A stretch of 64,000 nucleotides of DNA from Azohydromonas caseinilytica (GTDB lineage Bacteria; Pseudomonadota; Gammaproteobacteria; Burkholderiales; Burkholderiaceae_C): contig NZ_JABBFW010000004.1 of assembly GCF_012927045.1 (NCBI RefSeq), positions 62,001 to 126,000 of the forward strand, written 5' to 3'. A program made the translations under genes and the position numbers. Of this stretch, positions 56,202-64,000 are shown piece after piece. A model generated the notes under the pieces. It did not search any database and had not been told where the DNA came from. It was given only the letters and a program-made list of their open reading frames with translations. Numbering within the stretch: position 1 is the first letter of the stretch; every line of letters begins with the position of its first letter.

Positions 56202-56315
56202 TCAGGCTCCAGTGGACGGCGGATTCCGGGCGGGGCCCGGTCGGTGCGTGGCCCGGATTATTCGGTTCCATGCTCCGGGACGAAGGCGGAAATAGCAGGG
56301 AAAACGACAGCTAAA

Positions 56316-56338
56316 CGGCCCAGCGGCGGGCTGGGCCG
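56316..56338 (-). terminator. Hairpin between fliK and fliL
   Basis: CGGCCCAGC pairs with GCTGGGCCG (9 bp, 5-nt loop), 28 nt after the fliK stop; on the minus strand it is followed by TTTAGC. It may attenuate read-through and divide fliF-K from fliL-R. No promoter for fliL was convincingly found in the 164-nt gap. Confidence 0.45.
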
Positions 56339-56365
56339 GCGGTACCCGCGCGGCGGCGGCGAGGC

Positions 56366-58606
56366 TCAGGCGTACATGTCGAGCCCGCCGCGCCCGCGTC
56401 CGGCAGGCGGTGCGGCCACCGGCGCGGGGGCCGGTGCCCCGGCGCCGCGCGCCGCGGCCAGGCCCGTGTTGTCCGGGCGCGGCCGTCCGTCCGGCGCGTT
56501 CTGGCCGCCACCGCCACCGCCGGCCTGGCGCTCCGACACGCCGCCGCCCGAGAGCGTGAAGCCGCCCTCGCGCAAGGCGGCCGCCAGCGTCGGCAGGCTG
56601 TCCTGCAGCGCCGCGCGCGTGGCGGCGAGGTCGGCGCCGAACTCCACATGCGCCTGCTGGCCATCGAGCTCGATGCGCACCGACACCGGGCCCATGTCGG
56701 CCGGGTTGAGCTCCAGCTGCGCCTGGCCGATGCCTTCGCGCACCAGCATCCGCAGCTGCGTGCCCAGCGCCGGCGCGAAGGCCGGCGAGCCCAGCGTCGC
56801 GGCCAGGTACGCGGAGAAGGGCGTGCCGGGCGTGTCCTGCGGCACCGGCGCGGCGGCCGTCGTGGCGGCGTCGGCCGTGGCCACCGGCAGCGCCACCGGC
56901 GCGGTCGGCTGCAACGGGGGCTGCTCGGCCGCGGGCGTGCGGTCCAGGCCTGCCGCGGGCGCAGTAGCCGGGGCACCCGCGCCGGGCGCCACGGACACCG
57001 CGGCCGGCACCGAGCCGCCCGCGTCGCCGCCCGCGCGTGCACCGGCGCCCGCCTGGGCCGGGGCCTGGAAGGGCGGTACGGCGCGCAGGCCACGCTCGGC
57101 CCCGGGGTTGGCGCGCGCGCCTGCCGGCGGCGCCTGCGGGCCGCTGCGGTTCGGTGCGGCTGCAGCCATGGCCGTGGCGCCGATGGCGGCCGACACCACC
57201 GCTTCGGCGGCGGCTTCGGGGCGCGGCGCGGCCTGGGCGGCCGGCGCTGTCGTCCTGGCTGGCGTTGCCGCGGCGGTCACGGTGGCCGTTGCTGCCGTGG
57301 CAAGCCCCGCCGCCGTGCCGGCGGGTTCGGTGGGCTGCCGGGCGGTTTCCGGTACGGCGCGCGCCGGCCGGACCGTGCCTTGCGGCGCTTGAGCCGCTGC
57401 TGTTTCCGTTGCGTCTTGCCGGGTGGCCGGGGCCGCCTGCGCGACCGCGCTCCGGCGGCCGGCGGCCGGCGCGACGGCGGTGCCGAAGCTCGCCTGGGCC
57501 AGCCCCGGACCGGTGGCGCCGACGGCGGCGGGCAGGGCGCCGGTGACGGCCGCCCCGGAGCCGGGAGTCACGGCCGCCGTGCCGGCGAGCGCAGGGGCGC
57601 CGCCGGAGATGGCGCTGCCGGCGCGCGTGGGCACGTCGGCCGCGGCACCGGTGACGGCATGGGCCGCGCCAATGGTGGCCGTGGCCGGATGGGCCGGGGC
57701 CATCGCCGCGGTGCCCGTGAGGGTGGGGGCGTCGCCGATGGCGGCGCTGCCGGCACGCGTGGGCAGGTTGGCCGCGGCACCGGTGGCGGCGCTGCCTGAA
57801 TGCGCCGGGGCGGTTGCTGCGGCGGGAGACGAGGCGGCGGCCCGGCTGCCGGCCGCCGTGCCGGAACGCACCGGCGCGGCGACCGTGGTCCCTGTGGCGC
57901 CGGCTGCCGTGCCGGTGGCGGCCCCGCGGGAGCCCGCCGGGGTGGCGGCTGCGCTGCCGGGCCGGGTGGACTGGGTGCCGGTGGCCGGGACACCAGCGGA
58001 CGCCGGGGCGGCTGCCGTCGTGGCGCCGCGGCCCATGGCGGGAGCCGCGAGGCCGGGGGCCATGCCGGCAGGTGGGGCGGCGTTGCGGGTGGCCGCGGCG
58101 GCGGCGGTGTCCGTTGCCGTGACAGGGGCGGTGCTGCCCGTGGCCGTCGTGGCGGTGACGGCGGCGCCGCCGGTGGTACTGGTGGTGCCGATGGCGCTGT
58201 GGCCGCCGGCGGCTTCCGGCACCGCGTCCGCAGCCGCGGACGGGCCGACCGGCGCTTCGGCCGGGCGGCCGAACTGCGCCAGCAGCGCCGGCAGGCCCGG
58301 CGCCGTCGCGGTGTCCGCAGCGGGCAGGGCGGGCGGGGTGGCCTGGACCGCGGCGGCTGCCGCGAGTTCGGGCGCCGTCGCGATGTCCTCCGCCTTGCGC
58401 CGCGCCGCGCCGCGCCGGGGCGCCGCATCGGTGTCGTCGCCGGCCACGGCGTCCTGCTGCAGCCCGGCCGCCTGCAGGGCGCGCTTGAAATCCGTGTCGC
58501 CGGCCTGGCCGGCGCGCGGCATGCCCGCAGGGGCGGCCTTGCCGGGGCGGCCCGCGGCGGCTGCCGCGAGGGGCGTGGAAGGCAACTTGTTCACTGAGGT
58601 GCTCAT
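56366..58606 (-). CDS. fliK: Flagellar hook-length control protein FliK, unusually long and repetitive
   Basis: 746 residues from the ATG at 58606, which overlaps the fliJ stop (ATGA). The N-terminal part (DTDFKRALQAAG) precedes about 450 residues of Ala/Thr/Pro/Gly low complexity with loose repeats (such as PTRAGSA, ITGAAA, TGTAA). The C-terminal hook domain (about 570-690) is well formed: LRMLVREGIGQAQLELNPADMGPVSVRIELDGQQAHVEFG. The protein is secreted during hook assembly and acts as the ruler that triggers the export switch. Enteric FliK is near 400 residues, so the spacer here is much longer. Confidence 0.93.
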   Translation of the reverse strand: MSTSVNKLPSTPLAAAAAGRPGKAAPAGMPRAGQAGDTDFKRALQAAGLQQDAVAGDDTDAAPRRGAARRKAEDIATAPELAAAAAVQATPPALPAADTATAPGLPALLAQFGRPAEAPVGPSAAADAVPEAAGGHSAIGTTSTTGGAAVTATTATGSTAPVTATDTAAAAATRNAAPPAGMAPGLAAPAMGRGATTAAAPASAGVPATGTQSTRPGSAAATPAGSRGAATGTAAGATGTTVAAPVRSGTAAGSRAAASSPAAATAPAHSGSAATGAAANLPTRAGSAAIGDAPTLTGTAAMAPAHPATATIGAAHAVTGAAADVPTRAGSAISGGAPALAGTAAVTPGSGAAVTGALPAAVGATGPGLAQASFGTAVAPAAGRRSAVAQAAPATRQDATETAAAQAPQGTVRPARAVPETARQPTEPAGTAAGLATAATATVTAAATPARTTAPAAQAAPRPEAAAEAVVSAAIGATAMAAAAPNRSGPQAPPAGARANPGAERGLRAVPPFQAPAQAGAGARAGGDAGGSVPAAVSVAPGAGAPATAPAAGLDRTPAAEQPPLQPTAPVALPVATADAATTAAAPVPQDTPGTPFSAYLAATLGSPAFAPALGTQLRMLVREGIGQAQLELNPADMGPVSVRIELDGQQAHVEFGADLAATRAALQDSLPTLAAALREGGFTLSGGGVSERQAGGGGGGQNAPDGRPRPDNTGLAAARGAGAPAPAPVAAPPAGRGRGGLDMYA

Positions 58607-59073
58607 GCGAGCGCTCCACTGGGGTGGTTCCAGGACCCGAGGCCCGCGGTACGGCCGGCGGCCTCGTCGTTGCGCTTTTGCTCGCGCCGGTCCTCGGCCA
58701 GGCGTGCCTGTGCCTGCCGGCGCGCGATCAACTTGCTGACGGCCGCCACGCGCGTCTCCTGCGCCAGCAGCGCCTGGCGCGCGCGGTCGAACTGCGTCTG
58801 CGCCAGGTTGCGGATGTGCTCCTGCTGCGTCACCGCCTGCTCCAGCCGGTCGCCGAAGCTCTGGTAGCACTGCAGCGTCGCCATGTCCGTGCCCGCGGTG
58901 CTGAATTGCGCGGACCAGCGCTGCTGGTAGTCGCCGCGGTACTGGTCCAGCTGCTCGGCCTGGGCCTGGGCCTGCTGCAGCCGCGACTGCACCTGGCGCA
59001 GATGCGCCAGCGCCTGGTCGCGCCGGCGCTCCTCAAGCTCCAGCAGGGTGTGCAGGGAACGCAGCTCGCTCAT
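58603..59073 (-). CDS. fliJ: Flagellar export chaperone FliJ
   Basis: 156 residues, almost wholly alpha-helical coiled coil rich in Gln, Arg and Ala (LLELEERRRDQALAHLRQVQSRL, QARLAEDRREQKRNDE). Size and position between fliI and fliK identify FliJ, the stalk protein that inserts into the FliI hexamer and links it to FlhA. Start ATG at 59073; 128-nt gap to fliI. Confidence 0.93.
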   Translation of the reverse strand: MSELRSLHTLLELEERRRDQALAHLRQVQSRLQQAQAQAEQLDQYRGDYQQRWSAQFSTAGTDMATLQCYQSFGDRLEQAVTQQEHIRNLAQTQFDRARQALLAQETRVAAVSKLIARRQAQARLAEDRREQKRNDEAAGRTAGLGSWNHPSGALA

Positions 59074-59201
59074 CGGGGCATGTCGCCGCGGCCACGGCCG
59101 GCGGCATTGGAAGGGTCGGAGGGCATCCGGTCGAGTGTCTGGTGCGCGGGGGCGGCGTGATGCGCGGAAAAGGCGGGGGACTGGGGTGCATTCGCGCCGT
59201 C

Positions 59202-60626
59202 TCAGCCGCCCACCAGGGCCGTGAGCTGCTGCTTGCCCAGCTCCAGCGGCGCGTGCTCCTGGATGCCCTGCTGCAGCAGCGCCATGAGCTGCGGGTGCAG
59301 CCGCACCGCCAGGTCGAGCTCGGCGTCGTGCCCGGGGGTGTAGGCCCCGAGCTGGATCAGGTCGCGCGCGCGGTTGTAGCGCGCCAGCAGCTGGCGCGCG
59401 CGCCGTGCGGCGTCGAGGTGCGCCTTGTCGGCCACGCTGGTCATGACACGCGACACCGACTTCTCCACGTCGATGGCCGGGTAGTGCCCGCCCTCGGCCA
59501 GCTCGCGCGACAGCACGATGTGCCCGTCCAGGATGCCGCGCGCCGCGTCGGCGATCGGGTCCTGCTGGTCGTCGCCCTCGGACAGCACCGTGTAGAACGC
59601 GGTGATCGAGCCCACGCCGTGCAGGCCGTTGCCGCTGCGCTCCACCAGCTGCGGCAGCTTGGTGAAGCAGCTGGGCGGGTAGCCCTTGGTGGCCGGGGGC
59701 TCGCCGATGGCCAGCGCGATCTCGCGCTGCGCCATGGCGTAGCGGGTGAGGCTGTCCATCAGCAGCAGCACATGCCGGCCCTGGTCGCGGAAGTGCTCGG
59801 CGATGGCGGTGGCGTAGGTGGCGCCCTGCATGCGCACCAGCGCCGGCGAGTCCGCGGGCGCGGCCACCACCACCGAGCGCGCCAGGCCTTCCTCGCCCAG
59901 GATGTCCTCGATGAACTCCTTGACCTCGCGGCCGCGCTCGCCGATGAGGCCCACCACGATCACGTCGGCCGTGGTGTAGCGCGCCATCATGCCCAGCAGC
60001 ACCGACTTGCCCACGCCGGTGCCGGCGAACAGGCCCAGGCGCTGGCCGCGCCCGACGGTGAGCATGGTGTTGATGGCGCGCACGCCCGTGTCCAGCGGCT
60101 GGCGCACCGGGGCGCGGTCCATGGCGTTGATGGGTCGGCGCGCCAGCGGCGCCACGGCGCAGGCCGCCAGCGGCCCGCGGCGGTCCATGGGCTGGCCATG
60201 CGGGTCCACCACCCGCCCGAGCAGCCCCGGCCCCACCGGCAGCAGCAGGCCGCGATCCTCGCTGCGGCGCCAGGGATGCGCGTCCTTGCCCAGCTGCGGC
60301 ACGGCGATGGGCGCGGGCCGCGGCAGCACGCGCGCGCCGCTGGCCAGCCCGTGCAGCTCGCCGGTGGGCATCAGGAATGCGCGGTCGCCGTTGAAGCCCA
60401 CCACCTCGGCCTGCACCGGCGCCTCGTGGTCCATGCGCACCTCGCAGGCCGCGCCCAGCGGCAGCCGCAGCCCGGCGGCTTCCAGCACCAGCCCCGTGAC
60501 GCGCAGCAGCGTGCCCTCGGCCGGCAGCGGCTGCGGCTGGTCGGCGAAGTCCGGCAGCCGCGACAGGAAGCGGTCCCAGCGCTGGGCGCGCGCGGCCTGG
60601 GCGGCCTCGATGAATTCGGTGCTCAT
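59202..60626 (-). CDS. fliI: Flagellar export ATPase FliI
   Basis: 474 residues. Walker A AGTGVGKS (about 201-208), Walker B region [35 protein letters not shown], and the C-terminal helical domain. The [13 protein letters not shown] stretch is diagnostic of the FliI/type III secretion ATPase group. It forms a hexamer at the base of the export gate, powering substrate delivery with FliH and FliJ. 26 nt after fliH. Confidence 0.97.
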   Translation of the reverse strand: MSTEFIEAAQAARAQRWDRFLSRLPDFADQPQPLPAEGTLLRVTGLVLEAAGLRLPLGAACEVRMDHEAPVQAEVVGFNGDRAFLMPTGELHGLASGARVLPRPAPIAVPQLGKDAHPWRRSEDRGLLLPVGPGLLGRVVDPHGQPMDRRGPLAACAVAPLARRPINAMDRAPVRQPLDTGVRAINTMLTVGRGQRLGLFAGTGVGKSVLLGMMARYTTADVIVVGLIGERGREVKEFIEDILGEEGLARSVVVAAPADSPALVRMQGATYATAIAEHFRDQGRHVLLLMDSLTRYAMAQREIALAIGEPPATKGYPPSCFTKLPQLVERSGNGLHGVGSITAFYTVLSEGDDQQDPIADAARGILDGHIVLSRELAEGGHYPAIDVEKSVSRVMTSVADKAHLDAARRARQLLARYNRARDLIQLGAYTPGHDAELDLAVRLHPQLMALLQQGIQEHAPLELGKQQLTALVGG

Positions 60627-60652
60627 GGCTCGCTTGGCGGAAGGGGCGGGCC

Positions 60653-61471
60653 TCAGGCCCGGGGCGCGGCGCCGACCGCGCCGGGCAGCTCCAGCTCGAA
60701 CTCGGGCTCCGGCCGGGCCGGGGCGGGTGCGGCCGCGGTCGCCGCCGGGGCGGGAGGCGGCGGCTCCCAGGGCACGGGCGTGCCCAGCAGCTGCGTCGCC
60801 TGGGCCCAGCGCTGCTCGATGCGCGCATCGACGCGGCCCAGCTCCGACTCCACCACGCAGCCGCCGCGCGCCATGCCGGCGCTGGCGACCAGGCGCGCGC
60901 CGCGCGCCTCCAGCAGCGCGCCGGCGCCGGCGGCCACCAGCGGCTCGTCCTCGGGATGCACCGTCACGCGCAGCTGGCGCGCGCCGGCCAGCATCGCGCC
61001 CACGGCCTCCATCGCCACGTGCCTCACCAGCTCGGGCCGGGTGTCGAGTTCGGTGCGCAGCACCGCGCGCGCCAGCCGCGTGGCCGCCTCGGCCACGGCC
61101 TGCGCCATGGGCTGCTCCATCGCCTGGAACTGCTGGTCGATGGACTGCAGCAGCGCGCCCACCTGCGCCGCCATCTGCGCGCTGTGGTGCTGCTTGAAGC
61201 TCTCCAGCGCCGCCAGCCCGTCGCGGTAACCGTCCTCGTAGCCCTGGCGCTGGCCCTCGGCGCGGCCTTCCTCGCGCGCCGCGGCGCGCGCGGCCTCCAG
61301 CAGCGACACGTGCTCGGCATGCTTGAGGTCGGGCGGCGGCGCGGCCGGGGGCCTGGCCGTGGGCTCGAAGCTGCCCGGCATCCAGGTCTTGAAGCTGTGC
61401 AGCTCCTCGCGCGGGATGAAGCGCGAGTACAGGCTGCCCGGGCGCGGCGGGCGGTCAGATGTACTGGTCAT
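60653..61471 (-). CDS. fliH: Flagellar export regulator FliH
   Basis: 272 residues from the ATG at 61471 (a GTG at 61477 would add two residues). The start lies inside the end of fliG, a 17-nt overlap. A variable N-terminus with [15 protein letters not shown] leads into a heptad-rich middle ([27 protein letters not shown]), where Ala/Gly spacing resembles the GxxxG repeat segment of FliH. The C-terminal domain ([33 protein letters not shown]) is V-ATPase-E-subunit-like. It regulates FliI and tethers it to FliN. Confidence 0.93.
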   Translation of the reverse strand: MTSTSDRPPRPGSLYSRFIPREELHSFKTWMPGSFEPTARPPAAPPPDLKHAEHVSLLEAARAAAREEGRAEGQRQGYEDGYRDGLAALESFKQHHSAQMAAQVGALLQSIDQQFQAMEQPMAQAVAEAATRLARAVLRTELDTRPELVRHVAMEAVGAMLAGARQLRVTVHPEDEPLVAAGAGALLEARGARLVASAGMARGGCVVESELGRVDARIEQRWAQATQLLGTPVPWEPPPPAPAATAAAPAPARPEPEFELELPGAVGAAPRA

Positions 61472-62453
61472 CGGCACCCGCGCCCAGCACGATCACGCCC
61501 TCGTCGGCCAGGCGGCGCACGGTCTTGAGCATGTCCTTCTGCTGCGCCTCCACCTCGGACAGCCGCACCGGCCCGCGCGCTTCGAGCTCTTCCTTGAGCA
61601 TCTCGGCGGCGCGGGTGGACATGTTCTTGAAGATCTTGTCGCGCAGCTCCGGCGAGGCGCCCTTGAGCGCCACCACCAGCTCGCTGGACTGCACTTCCTT
61701 GAGCAGCGCCTGCATGCCCCGGTCGTCGATCTTCACCAGATCGTCGAAGGTGAACATGTTGTCCATGATCTTCTGCGCCAGGTCCGCGTCGGTCTCGCGC
61801 ACGTAGTCCAGCACCGAGGCCTCGACCGAGCCGCCGAGCATGTTGAGGATCTCCGCGGCGGTCTTGACGCCGCCCAGGCTGGACTTGCGCGTGGCGCGAT
61901 CGCCGCCGGCGAGCACGCGGCCCATGACCTCGTTGAGGTCCTTGAGCGCGCTGGGCTGGATGCCGTCGAGCGTGGCGATGCGCACCAGCACCTCGTTGCG
62001 CTGGCGGTCCGGAAAGCACTTGAGCACGCCGCTGGCCTGCTCGTAGTCCAGGTGCACCAGGATGGCGGCGGCGATCTGCGGGTGCTCGTTGCGCATGAGC
62101 TCCGCCACCGAGGGCGGGTCCATCCACTTCAGGCTCTCGATGCCGGTGATGTCGCTGGCCTGCATGATGCGTTCGATCAGCAGGTTGGCCTTGTCCTCGC
62201 CCAGCGCGCGGCGCAGCACGCCCTTGACGTACTCGTCGTTGTCGGGCACCAGCAGGCTGTGGCTGTTGGCTTCCTCGGCGAAGCGGTGCAGCACGCCGTC
62301 GAGCTTCTCGCGCGACACGGGCTTCATGCGCGTGATGGTCTCGCCCAGGCGCTGCACCTCTTTAGGGGCGAGGTGCTTGAACACGGCCGCCGCCTCTTCC
62401 TCGCCCAGCGTCATGAGCATGATCGCGGCGTCTTCCAGTCCCTGATCGTCCAT
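61455..62453 (-). CDS. fliG: Flagellar motor switch protein FliG
   Basis: 332 residues. Three armadillo-like domains: an N-terminal FliF-binding part (AAIMLMTLGEEEAAAVFKHL), a middle domain with the FliM-binding EHPQ motif (MRNEHPQIAAAILVHL), and the C-terminal torque domain (FTFDDLVKIDDRGMQALLKEV) carrying charged residues that face the stator. It starts 6 nt after the fliF stop. Length is normal. Confidence 0.97.
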   Translation of the reverse strand: MDDQGLEDAAIMLMTLGEEEAAAVFKHLAPKEVQRLGETITRMKPVSREKLDGVLHRFAEEANSHSLLVPDNDEYVKGVLRRALGEDKANLLIERIMQASDITGIESLKWMDPPSVAELMRNEHPQIAAAILVHLDYEQASGVLKCFPDRQRNEVLVRIATLDGIQPSALKDLNEVMGRVLAGGDRATRKSSLGGVKTAAEILNMLGGSVEASVLDYVRETDADLAQKIMDNMFTFDDLVKIDDRGMQALLKEVQSSELVVALKGASPELRDKIFKNMSTRAAEMLKEELEARGPVRLSEVEAQQKDMLKTVRRLADEGVIVLGAGADDQYI

Positions 62454-62459
62454 CGCGGG

Positions 62460-64000
62460 TCAGCTTTCCTTGTTGAACCAGCCGCGCAGGATGTTGGCCA
62501 CCACCGCCGGGTTCTCCCGGGTCAGCGCGCGCATCTGGTCCAGCGACGAGGCATTGGCCGTTTCGGCCACCAGCGCCGGCGGCGGCATCATCGACACCCT
62601 GGGCTTGGGCGGCACGGGCTCGGGCAGGGCCTGCGGGTCATCGACCACGGCGTCGAGCCGCGTGCCCGGCGCCGGGGTGCGCTGCAGCGCGCGCAGCGCC
62701 GGGCGCACCAGGCCCAGCAGCAGCATCAGCGCCACCAGCGTCAGCGCCACGGGCATGCCCGCGCTGCGCAGCAGCTCCTGCAGCCAGGACTGCTGCCACA
62801 GCGGCAGCGCCTCGGGCTGCGCGGAGGCGGGCGCCTGGAACGGCGCGCTGACCACCCGCACCGAGTCGCCGCGGTCCTTGCTGAAGCCGATGCTCTCCTG
62901 CACCAGCGCGGTGAGCTTTTCCAGCTCCTCCACCGACGGCGCCAGGGTGGTGGTCTTGCCCCGGGGGTCGGTGCTGGTGCGGTGGTTGATCACCACCGCC
63001 GCATTGAGCCGCTTGACCATGCCGGTGGCGTTGCGCGTCACGCGCACGGTCTTGTCCAGCTCGTAATTGACCACGCTCTCGCGGCGCGCGCCGTTGGCCA
63101 GGGCGCTGCCCGCGGTCCCGCCGGTGGCGGTGCCGGAGTTGGGCTGCGTGGGCTGCAGCGGCGCCGAGGCGCCGTTGACGGGGGCGCTGGGCGCCTGCGG
63201 CGGCTGGTTGCTCACGGCCCCGGGCACGCCCGTGGGGGGCGTCCCGCCCGCGCCGGCGCCCACCTCGTTGCTGTGCATGCTGCGCACCGCGGCGGGCTCG
63301 CCGCCCTGGTTGGGCTTGTAGAGCTCGGCGGTGGACTCCGTCTGCGAGAAGTCCAGCTCCGCCGTCACCGTGGCGCGCAGGTTCTCGCGGCCCACCAGCG
63401 GCTCCAGGATGTCGATGACGCGCTGCTGCAGGCTGCGCTCGACCTGCTGCACGTAGGCCAGCTGCTGCGCGTCCAGCCCGGGCTGCTGCCCCGAGCCCTC
63501 GGGGCTCGACAGCAGCGCGCCGCTCTGGTCCAGCACGCTCACCGCCTTGGGATTCATCTCCGGCACCGACGCGGCCACCAGGTGCACGATGCCGGCGATC
63601 TGCGCGCGCTCCAGCGTCTGCCCCGGCCGCAGCGTCAGCAGCACCGAGGCGCTGGGCTTCTGGCTCTCGCGGAAGAAGCCCGTCTGCTGCGGCAGCGCCA
63701 GGTGCACGCGCGCGGCCTCCACCGCGCCCAGCGACATGATCGAGCGCGTGAGCTCGCCCTCGAGCCCGCGCTGGAAGCTCACGCGCTCCTGGAACTGCGT
63801 CTGGCCGAAGCGGGCGTTGTCCATCAGCTCGAAGCCCACGATGCCGCCCTTGGGCAGCCCGGCCGAGGCCAGCTTGAGCCGCACGTCGTGCACCTTGTCC
63901 GCGGGCACCAGCAGCGTGCCGCCCTCGCCGTGGCGGTAGGGCACGTTCATCTGCGCCAGCTGCGCCAGCACGGCGCCGCCGTCCTTGTCCGACAGGTTGG
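62460..64000 (-). CDS. fliF: Flagellar MS-ring protein FliF, N-terminus outside window
   Basis: The frame is open to the window edge: codons at 63972-64000 read NLSDKDGGAV, continuing into LAQLAQMNVPYRHGEGGTLLVPADKVHDVRLKLASAGLPKGG, the conserved first ring-building motif. A further RBM3 and a Pro/Asn/Gly-rich loop follow, then a transmembrane helix near the C-terminus (GMPVALTLVALMLLLGLVRPAL). The last residues (LTRENPAVVANILRGWFNKES) are the FliG-binding tail. About 513 residues are visible; the N-terminal signal/transmembrane part is missing. First visible gene of the operon. Confidence 0.96.
   Translation of the reverse strand, partial: NLSDKDGGAVLAQLAQMNVPYRHGEGGTLLVPADKVHDVRLKLASAGLPKGGIVGFELMDNARFGQTQFQERVSFQRGLEGELTRSIMSLGAVEAARVHLALPQQTGFFRESQKPSASVLLTLRPGQTLERAQIAGIVHLVAASVPEMNPKAVSVLDQSGALLSSPEGSGQQPGLDAQQLAYVQQVERSLQQRVIDILEPLVGRENLRATVTAELDFSQTESTAELYKPNQGGEPAAVRSMHSNEVGAGAGGTPPTGVPGAVSNQPPQAPSAPVNGASAPLQPTQPNSGTATGGTAGSALANGARRESVVNYELDKTVRVTRNATGMVKRLNAAVVINHRTSTDPRGKTTTLAPSVEELEKLTALVQESIGFSKDRGDSVRVVSAPFQAPASAQPEALPLWQQSWLQELLRSAGMPVALTLVALMLLLGLVRPALRALQRTPAPGTRLDAVVDDPQALPEPVPPKPRVSMMPPPALVAETANASSLDQMRALTRENPAVVANILRGWFNKES

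Noticed and set aside
56202-56365. Sigma-54 promoter in the fliK-fliL gap
   Set aside because: A TGGGCC..GCT stretch exists, but the GG to GC spacing is 8 and not 10, and it overlaps the hairpin stem.

Overview
The window is a 64 kb, very GC-rich (roughly 70 %) stretch of a betaproteobacterial chromosome. The evidence points to Burkholderiales, most likely Comamonadaceae: several Bug/TctC periplasmic binding proteins, a fliFGHIJKLMNOPQR operon next to cheY-cheA-mcp-cheW, vanAB, PEP-CTERM proteins, and dispersed palindromes with the cores TGAGCCTGTCGAAG and TGAGGTATCGAAG. No rRNA, tRNA, CRISPR array, prophage or insertion sequence was recognised. Assignments rest on reading motifs and whole-protein similarity from memory; nothing was searched.

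Layout. 1-3.1 kb: the end of an aldehyde dehydrogenase gene, a Bug-family binding protein and a DUF1345 membrane protein. 3.3-18.7 kb: a purine-base island. It holds xdhABC (xanthine dehydrogenase and its maturation factor) with an ACT-domain gene, a divergent lysR-guaD pair (guanine deaminase), an NCS2 purine permease, a complete BMP-type ABC importer (ATPase, two permeases, lipoprotein) and an adenosine/adenine-deaminase-family enzyme. Together these would import purines and funnel guanine and adenine through xanthine to urate. 18.7-21.2 kb: two tandem, similar matrixin-type zinc metalloproteases with PEP-CTERM tails, plus a small exported companion; the first gene has a striking structured leader. 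21.2-25.5 kb: lysR, CaiB/BaiF CoA-transferase, HMG-CoA-lyase-like enzyme and a Bug protein, read as a small organic-acid uptake and CoA-dependent cleavage operon.

25.6-33.0 kb is a mixed region: a small membrane protein, an orphan second BMP binding protein, a spore-photoproduct-lyase-like radical SAM protein, a YgiD-like dioxygenase, a large FtsX-type permease and a DUF3293 protein with an extra N-terminal domain. 33.0-38.7 kb: a chemoreceptor, a MarR regulator, a DUF2272 lipoprotein and vanAB (vanillate O-demethylase) with an inverted-repeat operator candidate. 39.0-48.0 kb: a tiny lipoprotein gene, then the minus-strand operon cheY-cheA-mcp-mcp-cheW-mcp behind a good sigma-28 promoter. 48.2-50.0 kb: a NarL-type histidine kinase with an N-terminal receiver, and its response regulator. 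50.0-51.2 kb: an exported trypsin-like protease. 51.4 kb to the end: the flagellar operon fliF(partial)-G-H-I-J-K-L-M-N-O-P-Q-R on the minus strand, closed by a clear intrinsic terminator and interrupted twice by clusters of palindromic repeats.

The most interesting items are the metalloprotease leader RNA, where a perfect 8-bp closing stem competes with Shine-Dalgarno pairing, the two palindromic repeat families lodged inside operons, the purine island with its probable adenine deaminase, the DUF3293 fusion, and the operator-like palindromes upstream of vanA and the CoA-transferase gene.
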